This document shows, one piece after another, positions 41,284 to 51,890 of a DNA stretch of 64,000 nt. A program made the position numbers and the translations under genes. The stretch covers positions 3,038,001-3,102,000 of the forward strand of contig NZ_CP098480.1 in NCBI RefSeq assembly GCF_023702715.1, given 5' to 3'. Source of the DNA: Acinetobacter sp. C32I (GTDB taxonomy: Bacteria > Pseudomonadota > Gammaproteobacteria > Pseudomonadales > Moraxellaceae). The first letter of the stretch is position 1; each line of letters starts with the position of its first letter. The notes under the pieces were generated by a model that saw only the letters and a list, made by a program, of their open reading frames with translations, did no database searches and was not told the DNA's origin.

Positions 41284-41496
41284 TTATAAGTTTTGTAAAG
41301 CTTCGGATAATTTAGTATAGCATTCTATTGTTGAGCCGTTGAATGAGATTTTAGGCTTATAGTGATACTCATTCATTTTAGTTTTGAACTTTACTTCCAT
41401 GTCATAGACCGTATCGGTAGGTTTGTGCAATAAAGCCAAATTAACATGATACGGTTTATACGAAACCCTTGAGATTTTATATTTAGTATCAAGATT
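41284..41496 (-). pseudogene. remnant of a coding region (no start codon)
   Basis: Minus-strand open frame of 70 codons ending in TAA at 41286-41284. It reads ...DTKYKISRVSYKPYHVNL...TVYDMEVKFKTKMNEYHY...STIECYTKLSEALQNL. Codon use and composition look protein-like. But an in-frame stop lies just upstream of 41496, and no ATG appears in its first half. It is probably the tail of a truncated gene, or an intact short gene using TTG or the internal ATG. Function unknown. Confidence 0.45.
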
Positions 41497-41605
41497 TTAG
41501 TGAATACCGCTTCTATGTTCTGCGCACTGGAACAGTTTTTCCGTGACTTTTCATGTTGCATAATTTTGTTTAGGCTAACTTAATAACATTCTCATGCACT
41601 GAATA

Positions 41606-41633
41606 AAAAAAGCGACTTACATAGTCGCTTTTT
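41606..41633. terminator. bidirectional terminator
   Basis: Perfect stem AAAAAGCGACT / AGTCGCTTTTT with TACAT loop. Lies downstream of the TetR gene on the minus strand. Confidence 0.88.
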
Positions 41634-41676
41634 AAGTGTATGCCAATCGCTAAAATTCAGGCTTTTAGAAGAAAAC

Positions 41677-42288
41677 TTAACGAGGTAATACGCCGTATAA
41701 CATCATATGCACGGTATGCTCAACTGTGCGTTGAAACATGCTACGGTTACGCAAAGTTTTGCCTGTGACCATTTCCATTTGCGTCGAAAAATCAGCGTAA
41801 TTTTGGGTGATCGCCCAGATATTGATAATCAACAATTCAGGGTCAATCTCTGCCGACAATTTACCTTGCTCTTGCCAAGTTTGAATCACCTTGGTTTTGC
41901 GCTTAAATAGCTTTTTCAAAGGGCCTTTTAAGATTGGTAAAATATGCGGCGCACCTTGAATAATCTCAAGCGCAAATAAACGTGACGCTTTCGGTTGATC
42001 ACGCGAGCTTTCAATTTTTTGAATCAAATAGTGAGTGAGTGCTTCAGTCGGCTCAAGCTCAGACTCTAAGGTTTGTAAGGGTGCAAGCCACTTTTGTAAT
42101 ACCGTGGTGAGCACTTCGACATAAAGCGACTCTTTATTTTCATAGTAATAGAAAATATTCGATTTATGCATATTTGCCAGTTGCGCAATCTCATCCAGAC
42201 TGGCACCACTAAACCCATAGACGGAAAAAACATCGAGGGCAGCATTCAGCAGTTGATTGCGCTTTTGTGTACTTTTTTTCTGTTCCAT
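41677..42288 (-). CDS. TetR family transcriptional regulator, RutR-like
   Basis: About 203 residues. The N-terminal HTH is NQLLNAALDVFSVYGFSGASLDEIAQLANMHKSNIFYYYENKESLYVEVL, and the C-terminal domain is of the YcdC/RutR type (PHILPILKGPLKKLFKRKTKVIQTWQEQGKLSAEIDP). Which start is used is uncertain: 42288 (MEQKK) gives a normal length, while ATGs at 42315 and 42321 would add 9-11 residues; none has a strong ribosome site. A TTGTGCACAA palindrome at 42342-42351 is a possible self-operator. It sits downstream of the ssu operon on the same strand but 244 bases away, and could regulate it. Confidence 0.85.
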   Translation of the reverse strand: MEQKKSTQKRNQLLNAALDVFSVYGFSGASLDEIAQLANMHKSNIFYYYENKESLYVEVLTTVLQKWLAPLQTLESELEPTEALTHYLIQKIESSRDQPKASRLFALEIIQGAPHILPILKGPLKKLFKRKTKVIQTWQEQGKLSAEIDPELLIINIWAITQNYADFSTQMEMVTGKTLRNRSMFQRTVEHTVHMMLYGVLPR

Positions 42289-42532
42289 CTGCGAGCTTAA
42301 TTCAAAAAATGTCATTGACATTGTAAGATAAATTGTCGGATTTGTGCACAATAACAAAATTTTTTTATCGAAAAAAATAGACTTTTGGGGTTAGTGTTGA
42401 GGATGTATTTGATAATTATTGAAATCTAAAAAAGCGCATACATATTTTGTAAATAATTCATTTTTCGTTCATAAAATTAGATCGGCATTTTTTGATTCTT
42501 TTTATTTTTTTAGAGTCGCCGTTCCTGCGGTT

Positions 42533-43333
42533 TTAGGTGGCTAAAACCGCATCAAGGACTTGTTGTTCGAGTTGAGCGAAAGCAATGCTCTTTTTCCGTG
42601 GGCGCGGTAGATTGACTTGAAAACTCTGTGCAATATGCCCTTGATCTAGCAGAATAATTCGATCTGCCAATTGCACTGCTTCACTGACATCATGGGTGAC
42701 CAGAATCGCAGTAAACCCTTGTTCTTTCCACAGACGTTCAATCAGGTTCTGCATTTCGAGACGAGTGAGCGCATCTAATGCACCGAGCGGTTCATCCAAC
42801 AAGAGAATACGTGGTGTATGTGAAAGTGCGCGAGCAAGGGCAGCCCGTTGACGTTGTCCACCTGAAAGCTGTGCTGGCCATTGGCTGGCTTTGTCTTTTA
42901 GGCCCACTTTTTCCAAGAGTTGTTGTGCGAGCAGGTGCTGATCTTTGGCTAAGCCCAGCTGGACATTATGTAAGACACTTTTCCACGGCAACAAACGTGG
43001 GTCTTGGAACATCACGCGAATATCATCGTTGGTAATACCTTCACGGAAATTGCGAGCGGATTGGAACTTGATTTCGCCATAACTGGCTTTTTCGAGTTGG
43101 GCAATCAAACGGAGCAGGGTGCTCTTACCACAACCACTGCGCCCAACAATGGCCACAAACTCGCCCGCTTGGATGTTGAGGTCTAAATCCTCAAGGACTT
43201 TAACCTCACCATAAAATTTATATAGCTGCTCAATCAGAATATCAGCACCATTTGCGGGTGCTGTGGTGGTTTCAGGTTCCGCAATTGGCTGAATGAGTGT
43301 GTTATCGTAAAAATTTAAATTTAAGTTACTCAT
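42533..43333 (-). CDS. ssuB: alkanesulfonate ABC transporter ATP-binding protein
   Basis: ABC ATPase of about 266 residues: Walker [11 protein letters not shown], signature [15 protein letters not shown], Walker [14 protein letters not shown], and switch His in VTHDVSE. Energises sulfonate import. The start at 43333 has AAGGGACAG upstream and lies 13 bases after ssuC. The ~45-residue N-terminal extension before the ABC domain is low in conservation. Last gene of the ssu operon; TTTAAATTTAAG-type sequence covers its first codons. Confidence 0.94.
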   Translation of the reverse strand: MSNLNLNFYDNTLIQPIAEPETTTAPANGADILIEQLYKFYGEVKVLEDLDLNIQAGEFVAIVGRSGCGKSTLLRLIAQLEKASYGEIKFQSARNFREGITNDDIRVMFQDPRLLPWKSVLHNVQLGLAKDQHLLAQQLLEKVGLKDKASQWPAQLSGGQRQRAALARALSHTPRILLLDEPLGALDALTRLEMQNLIERLWKEQGFTAILVTHDVSEAVQLADRIILLDQGHIAQSFQVNLPRPRKKSIAFAQLEQQVLDAVLAT

Positions 43334-43346
43334 TTTTCTGTCCCTT

Positions 43347-44150
43347 TTATTTTTGATAGCCTGCATGCCAACGCAGTAGATAGCGTTCCAAACCTTGTGC
43401 CAATACGTCGGCTAATTTACCCAGCAGGGCGTAGAGTAAAATACCGACCAAGACGATATCAGTTTGTAAAAACTCGCGTGCATTCATGGTCATATAACCA
43501 ATGCCAGACTGTGCGGAAATAGTTTCTGCAACGATCAGAAGTACCCAAACCAGACCTAAAGAAAAGCGTAGTCCAACTAAAATCGAGGGCATCGCACCGG
43601 GTAAAATAATGTCTCGATAGAGTTGCCAACGATTGAGACCGTAGCTTTTACCCATTTCGATCAGCTGTGGATCGACAGAGCGGATTCCGTGATAAGTGTT
43701 GATATAGATTGGGAAAAATACGCCGACAGCAACCAAGAACAACTTGGCCGTTTCATCAATGCCGAACCATAAAATCACCAGTGGGATCAGCGCCAGTGCA
43801 GGGATGTTACGAATCATTTGCAGGGTGGTATCCAGCAAGGTCGAGGCAATACGAGATGAGCCATTGAGTAGTCCTAAAACCAGACCGAGCCCACCACCAA
43901 TCAACAAACCGAGTAAGGCACGACCTGCACTGACTTTGACATGTTGCCAAAGTTCACCACTGAGCAGTAAGTGCCAGAAGGCACTTACCACAGCCGTCGG
44001 GGCAGGTAAGACCCGACTTTGCAGCAGGCCTGAGCTAGAAGCCACTTGCCAAATCAGGATCAGTAAAATTGGAAACAACCAAGGCAGTAAACCTCTGCCT
44101 ATTTTTTGTGTTCCACGTGAAACATCATTCAAAAAAGCTTTTGCACTCAT
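43347..44150 (-). CDS. ssuC: alkanesulfonate ABC transporter permease
   Basis: Inner-membrane permease of 267 residues with about six membrane segments and the EAA-type loop ([34 protein letters not shown]). Forms the channel for SsuB. The start at 44150 has AAGGAGGAC and overlaps the ssuD stop by four bases. A parS-like sequence (44109-44124) lies inside its first codons. Confidence 0.95.
   Translation of the reverse strand: MSAKAFLNDVSRGTQKIGRGLLPWLFPILLILIWQVASSSGLLQSRVLPAPTAVVSAFWHLLLSGELWQHVKVSAGRALLGLLIGGGLGLVLGLLNGSSRIASTLLDTTLQMIRNIPALALIPLVILWFGIDETAKLFLVAVGVFFPIYINTYHGIRSVDPQLIEMGKSYGLNRWQLYRDIILPGAMPSILVGLRFSLGLVWVLLIVAETISAQSGIGYMTMNAREFLQTDIVLVGILLYALLGKLADVLAQGLERYLLRWHAGYQK
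44109..44124. promoter_or_regulatory. parS-like site inside ssuC
   Basis: TGTTCCACGTGAAACA matches the parS consensus TGTTNCACGTGAAACA at every fixed position. It encodes codons 9-14 of ssuC, so it is maintained within coding sequence. It lies 19.3 kb from the perfect site at 24765. Confidence 0.75.
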
Positions 44151-45322
44151 GCGTCCTCCTTGATCAAGGTTTTTGCTTCCTTGGTCTCAGGGACATAGTT
44201 ATTGGCAATGATTTCTCCGAAAGGCCCAGTTAAATGCGGCTGTGCCAGTTTTTCACGGGTCTTGAGTGGCAGTAAAGGGAACACCAGTTCGGCAAAACGG
44301 ATCGATTCTTCCAAATGTGGGTAACCTGAGAAAATGAAGGTATCAATTCCCAAGTCCGCATATTCTTGAATACGTGCAGCAACGGTTTCAGGATCACCAA
44401 CTAATGCAGTACCTGCACCACCACGGACTAAGCCAATGCCAGCCCATAAGTTTGGAGAGACTTCTAATTGATCTTTACGTCCGCCGTGTAAGGCGGCCAT
44501 ACGTTGCTGACCGACTGAGTCCATTTGTGCAAATTTTTTCTGTGCTGCTGCAATGGTTGCATCATCCAGATATTGAATCAGTTCATCAGCGGCAGCCCAT
44601 GCTTGCTCATTGGTCTCGCGTACAATCACATGTAAGCGAATGCCATAAGTAAGTGTGCGGCCTTTGGCAGCTGCTTTGGCACGGAGATATTCAATTTTCT
44701 CTTTGACCGCAGCAGGAGGTTCACCCCAAGTCAAATAGGTATCGACCTGTTCCGCTGCCAACTCAGTTGCTGCTTCAGAAGAGCCACCAAACCAGAGTGG
44801 TGGGTAAGGCTGTTGTACTGGCGGGTAGAGCAGCTTGGCATCATCGACACTCAGGCGTCCACCATGAAAAGTAAACGATTCACCCGTATGTGAACGGGTC
44901 AAGATTTCACGCCAGATTTTGACATATTCTGATGCGGTCTGATAACGCGTGCTGTGATCCTCGTAGAGTCCATCACCTTTCAGCTCTTGCTCATCCCCCC
45001 CTGTGACCAGATTCAATAAAATACGGCCATTGGAGAGGCGGTCAAAAGTGGCAGCCATACGTGCCGCAAGTGCCGGTGTGGTAATACCTGGGCGTAATGC
45101 CACCAAAAATTTAAGTTGCTTGGTGGCATCAATCAGACTGGCTGCGGTGATCCACGGATCTTCACAAGAACGTCCAGTCGGGATCAATACGCCTGCATAA
45201 CCGAGATTATCCACGGCAACGGCAATCTGTTTCATATAGGCATGATCGACCTGACGAGCACCCTTGCTGGTGCCTAAATAACGACTGTCACCATGAGTGG
45301 GGATAAACCAGAAAATATTCAT
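44147..45322 (-). CDS. ssuD: FMNH2-dependent alkanesulfonate monooxygenase
   Basis: Luciferase-like flavin monooxygenase of 391 residues that releases sulfite from alkanesulfonates using FMNH2 and oxygen. It starts [34 protein letters not shown], a strong SsuD signature; [16 protein letters not shown] and [14 protein letters not shown] follow. Cytoplasmic. The ribosome site is AAGGAAC. No dedicated FMN reductase (ssuE) is in the operon. Confidence 0.97.
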   Translation of the reverse strand: MNIFWFIPTHGDSRYLGTSKGARQVDHAYMKQIAVAVDNLGYAGVLIPTGRSCEDPWITAASLIDATKQLKFLVALRPGITTPALAARMAATFDRLSNGRILLNLVTGGDEQELKGDGLYEDHSTRYQTASEYVKIWREILTRSHTGESFTFHGGRLSVDDAKLLYPPVQQPYPPLWFGGSSEAATELAAEQVDTYLTWGEPPAAVKEKIEYLRAKAAAKGRTLTYGIRLHVIVRETNEQAWAAADELIQYLDDATIAAAQKKFAQMDSVGQQRMAALHGGRKDQLEVSPNLWAGIGLVRGGAGTALVGDPETVAARIQEYADLGIDTFIFSGYPHLEESIRFAELVFPLLPLKTREKLAQPHLTGPFGEIIANNYVPETKEAKTLIKEDA

Positions 45323-45354
45323 GTCGATGTTCCTTATGAAAATGAAATGTATGT

Positions 45355-46344
45355 TTAGTGGGCAGACCAGACACTGTGCTGAATATCGATCTGTACAGGA
45401 ATCAGTTGCTCTTGTTTAAATAAATCGGCGATTTGTTGCTGACTTTTGATCACTTCAGGGGTGAGCGCATATACCGGTGATGGTTTTGGTCGTTTGTTAA
45501 GAACCTGTTGAGCGACTGGGGTACTGAGTCCAGTACTTTGTGCATAAATCTGTAAGGCTTGATCTTGATGTTGCACAATCCATTGATCGGCACTGTTCAC
45601 GCTATTAATCAATTTCTGCGCTGAATCGGGATGCTTTTGAATGAAGTCAGGATTGCCGATATAAAAAGAATAGGTGGTTGGAAATGCTGAACCATCGACC
45701 AAGGTTTTGGTATGACCCTGTAACTCCGCAGTCCCTAGGTAGGGTTCCCAAATTGCCCAAGCATCTACGGCCTTTTTATCAAAGGCTGCACGAGCATCGG
45801 CTGGTGGTAACCAGATGGGTTGAATGTCTTGCCAAGACAGCCCCGCTTTTTGCAGGGTTTTGGCCAATAGTTCATGTGCACTCGAGCCCTTTTGTACCGC
45901 AACACGCTTGCCTTTTAAATCTTGCAGGCTGCTGATTTTATCGTTGGCATGTACCAAAATAGCCTGTCCTGTTGGTGCAACAACCTCATAAGCCACATAG
46001 CTCAGTGGTTTTGCTGCGGCTTGCGCAAAGATCGGTGGGGTATTGCCCACATAACCAAAATCGACAGCTCCAACGGCAAGCGCTTCTAACATTTGTGGGC
46101 CAGCTGGAAATTCACGCCATTCAATTTTTGCATTCGGGAATGCTTGCTCAAACAACTGTTGTTGTCTGGCCACCAATAAATTTAACGATGATTTCTGGAA
46201 GCCAATGGACAGGGTTTTAACCGCTGTATCTTCAGTGCTTGAAGCTGTTTTTTCAGTATTTGGGGATTCGGTCTTTTGGCAGCCGCTGAGTGAAAAGGCA
46301 GAAATCAGCAAGCCGAGAACAGAAACTTTCGCTAACAATGTCAT
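45355..46344 (-). CDS. ssuA: aliphatic sulfonate-binding lipoprotein, copy A
   Basis: Periplasmic binding protein of 329 residues with a lipobox ([12 protein letters not shown]), so it is membrane-anchored. Typical SsuA blocks: [98 protein letters not shown]. Delivers sulfonates to SsuBC. Encoded 32 bases before ssuD; a paralog lies just upstream. Confidence 0.93.
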   Translation of the reverse strand: MTLLAKVSVLGLLISAFSLSGCQKTESPNTEKTASSTEDTAVKTLSIGFQKSSLNLLVARQQQLFEQAFPNAKIEWREFPAGPQMLEALAVGAVDFGYVGNTPPIFAQAAAKPLSYVAYEVVAPTGQAILVHANDKISSLQDLKGKRVAVQKGSSAHELLAKTLQKAGLSWQDIQPIWLPPADARAAFDKKAVDAWAIWEPYLGTAELQGHTKTLVDGSAFPTTYSFYIGNPDFIQKHPDSAQKLINSVNSADQWIVQHQDQALQIYAQSTGLSTPVAQQVLNKRPKPSPVYALTPEVIKSQQQIADLFKQEQLIPVQIDIQHSVWSAH

Positions 46345-46356
46345 GATGATCCCCTA

Positions 46357-47349
46357 TTATTTAAGCTTATTCTTTAATACGGCATCTTGAATCACAAGCT
46401 GCTTCGGAATCAGTTTTTGTGCAAAGAAGGCATCAGCCACATATTGCTGTTCTTTGGCGACTTTGTCAGAGATCGGTTGAACCCCGAAGCCCATGCGTGA
46501 AATTGAGCTTTTTAAGACATCAAATTCAAGCCCCGTTGGTTTTTCCAGTAATTTGGCTGCATCATCTGGATGGGTTTGCACCCAATCTGTGGTCTGGTTC
46601 AGTGTATTCACCAGCGTTTTCAGTGCTTCAGGATGGCTTTCGGCAAATTGACGATCAGCCAGATAAAATTGGTGATTGCTGACCAGATGCTCGCCTGTAG
46701 CGATGACACGCGCATGAATCTGATGTTCTGCTGCGGCGAAGAAAGGATCCCAAATCACCCAAGCATCGACTGCACCTTTTTCAAATGCGGCACGTGCATC
46801 TGACGGCGGCAGGTAAACGGCTTGGATATCATTGAGGCTAAGGTTATTGGCTTCCAGCAGTTTGAGTAATAGATAGTGTACGTTGGAGCCTTTGTTCAGT
46901 GCGATACGCTTTCCTTTCAGATCCTGTATCGACTGAATCGGGGAGTCTTTCTGCACGATCAGGGCTTCGGCCTTGGGTGCAGGCGGTTGGTTGGCCACAT
47001 AGACCAGATTCGGGTTGGCGGCTTGAGCAAAGATCGGTGGTGCTTCACCTGCTTCACCAAAGACCACACTACCCACATTTAAGCCTTCTAATAGTTGTGG
47101 TCCCGCTGGGAATTCTACCCATTTCACTGTGACACCTTGAGCAGCAAGGTTTTTTTCTAATTCACCTTTTGCTTTGAGAATCGGCAAGATGCCATACTTT
47201 TGAAAGCCGATATTTAATGTTGTGGTTTGTTGTTTTGTGGTCTCTTGCTGCTCTGGTTTTTTTGCACAACCTGCAACACCCATCACACTGGCAAGACTTG
47301 CTGCAATGAGGGTCGATGTTGCCCATGAGCGATGGATTGAAATAGCCAT
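46357..47349 (-). CDS. aliphatic sulfonate-binding lipoprotein, copy B
   Basis: Second SsuA-type binding protein, 330 residues, lipobox VMGVAGCAKK. Blocks match copy A ([94 protein letters not shown]), but the two differ widely, so they probably bind different sulfonates. First gene of the ssu operon, 12 bases before copy A. The ribosome site is GGGGAGC. Confidence 0.92.
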   Translation of the reverse strand: MAISIHRSWATSTLIAASLASVMGVAGCAKKPEQQETTKQQTTTLNIGFQKYGILPILKAKGELEKNLAAQGVTVKWVEFPAGPQLLEGLNVGSVVFGEAGEAPPIFAQAANPNLVYVANQPPAPKAEALIVQKDSPIQSIQDLKGKRIALNKGSNVHYLLLKLLEANNLSLNDIQAVYLPPSDARAAFEKGAVDAWVIWDPFFAAAEHQIHARVIATGEHLVSNHQFYLADRQFAESHPEALKTLVNTLNQTTDWVQTHPDDAAKLLEKPTGLEFDVLKSSISRMGFGVQPISDKVAKEQQYVADAFFAQKLIPKQLVIQDAVLKNKLK

Positions 47350-47661
47350 GTTGCTTGTGCTCCCCGAAAATCAAAAGATTCAAATAAGATGAGCAACTAA
47401 GCTAAAACTTTTTTTATTGCATAAAAAATAAATAATCAGGCTTTGCTTATGATCAAAAGTGCAAAATAGAAGATTGCATAATCTTATCGATAAATAGAAT
47501 AAGTGTTCAAAAAACAAAATTATTAAACTATTGTTTTTAATTGTATTTTTATTATTTTACTGAATGGTGAATTTATTCTTCATTCAGACTTAAGCAAAGA
47601 TAATGATGATGAAGAGAGATCTTTATCAAAAATAAACATATCTCTTCATCCTGATGAATGC
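47350..47661. other. intergenic region upstream of ssu operon
   Basis: 312 bases between the ssu operon start and the argA end. It should hold the ssu promoter. AT-rich; a 10-base inverted repeat GATGAAGAGA / TCTCTTCATC spans 47608-47650 just after argA and may be a terminator without a T run. No gene seen. Confidence 0.5.
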
Positions 47662-49017
47662 TTAGCGCAGTCTCTTTTTAAACACCAAAGAGTTACGTTG
47701 ATAGTTATATAGGGCCTGACGTGCATTCGGTAAATCATCCACACTGGCAGGGACAAAGCCCTGCTCTAAGAACCAGTGCGCGGTTCGGGTGGTGAGTACA
47801 AACAGTTGCTGAATGCCTTGTTGTTTGGCCTTGCTTTCCAGAAATTGTAAAATCTGGCTACCGCGATTGGATTTACGATAGCTTGAGTCGACCGCCACAC
47901 AGGCAATTTCAGCAGAACGAATTTCATCTGATCCAGCCGGAATCGGATACAGTGCGGCACAGGCCAAGATCATGCCATCGCGTTCAATCACCGCAAAGTG
48001 TTCGATTTCACTTTCAAGGCGTTCGCGTGAGCGATAAACCAGAATGCCTTCTTGTTCCAGTGGACGCAGCAGATTGATTAAACCGCCAACATCCTGAATA
48101 TTGGCAATCCGCACTTCTTCATAGTGCGCATCGGTGATCAAGGTACCGACACCATCTCGGGTAAATAATTCTTCAATCAAAGCGCCGTCATAGGCATAAG
48201 AAATCAAATGCACACGATGTACACCAGATAAGGACGCTTGTTGTGCTTGCTTCAGGTGTAATGCAAATTCTGGATATTGCTGCTGATTTTTTTGAATATA
48301 GGGTTCAAGCTGACGCGGACTCAATTCACGCAGTAACTGTTGTTGTTCATTTAACAGTCCTTGTTTTTCGCCCAAGAAAATCAATTTATCGGCTTTGAGT
48401 GCCGTCGCGGTTTTGGTGGCGACTTCTTCTGCCAATAAATTAAATACTTCACCCGTACTGGAGTAGCCGGTCGGGCCAAGCAAAACAATATTGTGATTGT
48501 CTAAATGACGCTGAATGGCATCGGTATCAATCGAACGGACTTCTCCAGTGAGCTGGAAATCAATACCGTCCCGAATCCCGTACGGTTTGGCGGTGACAAA
48601 ATTACCAGAAACAACATCAATGCGAGCGCCATACATCGGCGAGTTGGCTAATCCCATTGAAAGTAGGGCTTCAATTTCGAGGCGGATCGAGCCGACCGCA
48701 TTCATCACGCCGCGTAAGGATTCACGCGTGGTGACCCGGCGATTTTGATGAAAAGGGGTTTCAATATGACGATCAAGGAGATTTTGATTGATCTGTGGAC
48801 GTGCGCCATAGACCAAGATGAGACGGATGCCTAAAGAATGTAGCAGCGCAATATCATGGATGATATGTTGGAAATTTTCGTGCTGAACCGCTTCGCCTGC
48901 AAACATCAACACAAAGGTTTTATCGCGATGCGCGTTGATATAAGGGGCGGAATGGCGAAACCAATGCACATAATCTTGGGGGGTACTATGTGAATTTTCA
49001 GTCATTTGGTTCGCCAT
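47662..49017 (-). CDS. argA: N-acetylglutamate synthase ArgA
   Basis: 451-residue enzyme for the first step of arginine synthesis: N-terminal amino-acid-kinase-like domain (VLMFAGEAVQHENFQHIIHDIALLHSLGIRLILVYGARPQI) and C-terminal GNAT acetyltransferase domain (ERDGMILACAALYPI, EIACVAVDSSYRKSNRGSQIL). This two-domain layout and length are standard. Single gene, with no neighbouring arg genes. Confidence 0.97.
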   Translation of the reverse strand: MANQMTENSHSTPQDYVHWFRHSAPYINAHRDKTFVLMFAGEAVQHENFQHIIHDIALLHSLGIRLILVYGARPQINQNLLDRHIETPFHQNRRVTTRESLRGVMNAVGSIRLEIEALLSMGLANSPMYGARIDVVSGNFVTAKPYGIRDGIDFQLTGEVRSIDTDAIQRHLDNHNIVLLGPTGYSSTGEVFNLLAEEVATKTATALKADKLIFLGEKQGLLNEQQQLLRELSPRQLEPYIQKNQQQYPEFALHLKQAQQASLSGVHRVHLISYAYDGALIEELFTRDGVGTLITDAHYEEVRIANIQDVGGLINLLRPLEQEGILVYRSRERLESEIEHFAVIERDGMILACAALYPIPAGSDEIRSAEIACVAVDSSYRKSNRGSQILQFLESKAKQQGIQQLFVLTTRTAHWFLEQGFVPASVDDLPNARQALYNYQRNSLVFKKRLR

Positions 49018-49129
49018 GTCGATCTCAGATATGCAGCACTAGATCTGATTTTAACGAAAAAAATCAAAAGATAAATCTATTCCTAAATCTCGCATTCAAC
49101 TTTATTGAGTCGAGTGAGCAAAATTGGGC

Positions 49130-49513
49130 TTAGAAACCCATAATTCGAATAATGCTATTATCATCGGAATTGACTAAAATATAGTCGTTATTGATCTTGT
49201 ACCACTGTTCGTTACGACCTGGGCGCGGCAGATTGGTGTCTTTGTAGTCAACTTTATAGCCATTGCCACGATAGTGCTGCGGCATCACATAGCCTTCCTG
49301 CCAACGATGTTGTTTTAAACGCTCGACACCGCGCTCTTCACGCATGCGACGTTCACGTTGACGATTTTCACCATCTGGACGATCAAAGCCACGACCATTT
49401 TGCCAGCCGCCACCACGCGAATCATCATCGCGATCATGTGGACCTGCAAAAGCCCCCAGACTACTGAACAGGGTTGTCGAACCTAAAACCAAGATAATGA
49501 AAAATTTTTTCAT
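49130..49513 (-). CDS. RcnB family protein
   Basis: 127-residue exported protein, signal peptide MKKFFIILVLGSTTLFSSLGAFA. A charged R/D/G-rich middle (HDRDDDSRGGGWQNGRGF) and an RcnB-like end: LPRPGRNEQWYKINNDYILVNSDDNSIIRI. RcnB proteins sit in the periplasm and in E. coli affect nickel/cobalt export; here the role is unproven. Monocistronic. Confidence 0.85.
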   Translation of the reverse strand: MKKFFIILVLGSTTLFSSLGAFAGPHDRDDDSRGGGWQNGRGFDRPDGENRQRERRMREERGVERLKQHRWQEGYVMPQHYRGNGYKVDYKDTNLPRPGRNEQWYKINNDYILVNSDDNSIIRIMGF

Positions 49514-49694
49514 GATGCACCTTATGGACTTCGGATGTCTCTCATGTGAACTACTGTACGTTAAAAATGCAGAGAAACTGTGAAGATCGATTCATTATTA
49601 CTTTAAAACAATGAAGATTTTTCACCCATTTCTCTGAAAAAAGCAGTTTTAACGTCAGTGTCCAATGTTATTTAGAATTATTGTTAGGATGAAA

Positions 49695-50441
49695 TTAAGC
49701 TTGAGCGTCAATACTTTGGCCATTCATATCTAAACTGTCATCGCCCATGAGGTATAGATAGGCGGGCATAATGCTATCTGGAGTCGGAAGCACTTTTGGA
49801 TCTTCCTCTGGATAGGCTTTCGCACGCATGGCGGTACGAGTCCCGCCTGGATTGATGCAGTTAAAACGAATGTTCGGATAGGTATTCTCTGCGGCAAAAA
49901 TTTTGCTCATGGCTTCGGTTGCTACTTTAGACACTGAATAGGCGCCCCATAAGGCACGTGCTTCACGACCAACACTTGAACTGGTAAACACCACCGAGGC
50001 ATGTTCAGATTTCTCTAGTAAAGGCAACAAGGCTTGAGTTAGGGCAAACGGTGCACGTAAATTCACAGCCAATACATCATCCCAAACATCGACAGGATAA
50101 TGGGCCAGTTCCACCCGATCACCGAGCATGCCAGCATTATGCAAGATACCATCCAGACGGCCGAATTGTTGCTCTAGCGTGCTTACCAACAGCTCATAAT
50201 CATGGGTTGATGCGGTTGAAAGCTGCAGGGGTAAAATCGCAGGCTGTGGTGCACCCAAGCCTTCAATTTCATCATAGATCACTTCAAGTTTGTTTAAAGT
50301 GCGGCCGTGCAAGACCACCGTTGCGCCGTGCAGGGCATAACTCATCGCCGCAGCGCGACCAATCCCATCACCAGCACCGGTGATCAGGATAATACGATCT
50401 TTCAGTAAATCTGGACGAGGTTGATATTCTGAATATTTCAT
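49695..50441 (-). CDS. yciK: YciK-like SDR oxidoreductase
   Basis: About 248 residues: TGAGDGIGRAAA cofactor loop, LHNAGMLGD, FTSSSVGREARALWGAYSVSKVA active site, and an N-terminal YSEYQPRPDLLKDRIILITG typical of YciK. The start at 50441 has GGAGG upstream. Physiological substrate unknown. Third gene of the ubiG-mupP-yciK cluster, a conserved order in Pseudomonas and Acinetobacter. Confidence 0.92.
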   Translation of the reverse strand: MKYSEYQPRPDLLKDRIILITGAGDGIGRAAAMSYALHGATVVLHGRTLNKLEVIYDEIEGLGAPQPAILPLQLSTASTHDYELLVSTLEQQFGRLDGILHNAGMLGDRVELAHYPVDVWDDVLAVNLRAPFALTQALLPLLEKSEHASVVFTSSSVGREARALWGAYSVSKVATEAMSKIFAAENTYPNIRFNCINPGGTRTAMRAKAYPEEDPKVLPTPDSIMPAYLYLMGDDSLDMNGQSIDAQA

Positions 50442-50478
50442 TGTTATGCCTCCTGTTCTTATCTGCAAAAATTTAAAT

Positions 50479-51177
50479 TTAACCCATCATACCCTGATTT
50501 TCTGACAACACCGTGATTTTCTGTTTAAGCAGTTGGTGTAGTTCAGCAACGGTATGAATGATTGCATCAGCCTGCCAAGCAGCAAGATCATCGCGGGATT
50601 CTACGGGTAAATAGCCATAGGCTGCCAAAATGGTATACATGTCTGCATGACGACCTGCGTCAATATCGCGTGGATGATCACCGACATAGATAATATCTTG
50701 AGCATCGATCTCCAGCTGCTTGGCAGCCAAATACATTGGCTCAGGATCAGGTTTGGTCTTGCTGACATCTTCTGGGCAAACCAAAACTGCACAGCGCTCG
50801 GTCAGATCCAGTTTTGCTAATAACGATTCACTTAAACCACGTGGTTTGTTGGTGACAATACCCCACGGAATTTGATGTGCTTCAAGTTCTTCAAGCAACG
50901 GATACATGCCTGAAAACAGGTCGGTATCGACTACAATATTGTCACCATACACATCTAAAAAGCGTTGGCGATGTGCTAAAAATATTGGGTCTGTGACCTC
51001 TAATTCTGGGTAGACCAGTTTCACCATGGCACGCGCGCCTTCCGATACTTGCGTGCGGATGGTATCGGCATCGACCACGGGACGTTGTTCATCACGGCAC
51101 ATTTGTTGAATGATACGAATAAAGTCCGCAGCGGTATCAATTAGGGTGCCATCGAGATCAAATAAAACCGCTTTCAT
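50479..51177 (-). CDS. mupP: HAD phosphatase, probable MupP (MurNAc-6-phosphate phosphatase)
   Basis: 232-residue HAD hydrolase: DLDGTLIDT motif [10 protein letters not shown] motif [16 protein letters not shown] and [15 protein letters not shown] motifs III-IV. Family annotation would say phosphoglycolate phosphatase. The position between ubiG and yciK is that of mupP in Pseudomonas, where the enzyme dephosphorylates MurNAc-6-P for the MurU recycling route. The start overlaps the ubiG stop by four bases. HAD family is certain; MupP rests on context. Confidence 0.8.
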   Translation of the reverse strand: MKAVLFDLDGTLIDTAADFIRIIQQMCRDEQRPVVDADTIRTQVSEGARAMVKLVYPELEVTDPIFLAHRQRFLDVYGDNIVVDTDLFSGMYPLLEELEAHQIPWGIVTNKPRGLSESLLAKLDLTERCAVLVCPEDVSKTKPDPEPMYLAAKQLEIDAQDIIYVGDHPRDIDAGRHADMYTILAAYGYLPVESRDDLAAWQADAIIHTVAELHQLLKQKITVLSENQGMMG

Positions 51178-51890
51178 TCAGCACCTGTATTGGTAGTATG
51201 CACCATGTAATTCACATCAACATTCGGCGCTAACCAGTAATGTTTGGTAATCGGGTTGTAGTGCAAGCCCGTCATTTCTTTCAGGGTTAAACCTGCATTG
51301 CGAATATCATGCGCCATTTCTGAAGGGCGGATGAATTTATGATAGTCGTGTGTGCCTTTAGGTAATAAACGCAGCACATATTCCGCGCCAATAATCGCAA
51401 ATAGATACGATTTAGGATTACGGTTAATGGTCGAGAAGAACACATGACCGCCTGGCTTGACCAGCGTTTGGCACGCTTTCACGATTGAGGCTGGATCTGG
51501 TACGTGTTCCATCATTTCCATACAGGTCACCACATCGTATTGACCTGCTTGCTCTTGCGCCAGTTGCTCAACTGGGATTTGACGATATTCGATGTTTTGC
51601 ACATTGTCTTGTTGTGCATGCAAACGACCTACAGCGAGGGGAGCTTCACCCATATCGATACCGAGTACATCTGCACCACGACGTGCCATGCTTTCAGCTA
51701 AAATACCGCCACCACAGCCGACATCAAGTACTTTTTTACCTGCCAAGCCACCGACACGTTCATCCACCCAGTTTAAACGTAAGGGATTGATTTGATGAAG
51801 CGGGCGGAATTCAGAATGTTGATCCCACCATTTGGCAGCCAATGCTTCAAATTTTGCGATTTCTTGCGGGTCAACATTCAATTGCGACAT
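51174..51890 (-). CDS. ubiG: ubiquinone biosynthesis O-methyltransferase UbiG
   Basis: 238-residue SAM-dependent methyltransferase: [41 protein letters not shown] is characteristic, with the SAM loop [26 protein letters not shown]. Performs both O-methylations of the ubiquinone ring. First gene of the ubiG-mupP-yciK operon. Confidence 0.97.
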   Translation of the reverse strand: MSQLNVDPQEIAKFEALAAKWWDQHSEFRPLHQINPLRLNWVDERVGGLAGKKVLDVGCGGGILAESMARRGADVLGIDMGEAPLAVGRLHAQQDNVQNIEYRQIPVEQLAQEQAGQYDVVTCMEMMEHVPDPASIVKACQTLVKPGGHVFFSTINRNPKSYLFAIIGAEYVLRLLPKGTHDYHKFIRPSEMAHDIRNAGLTLKEMTGLHYNPITKHYWLAPNVDVNYMVHTTNTGAE

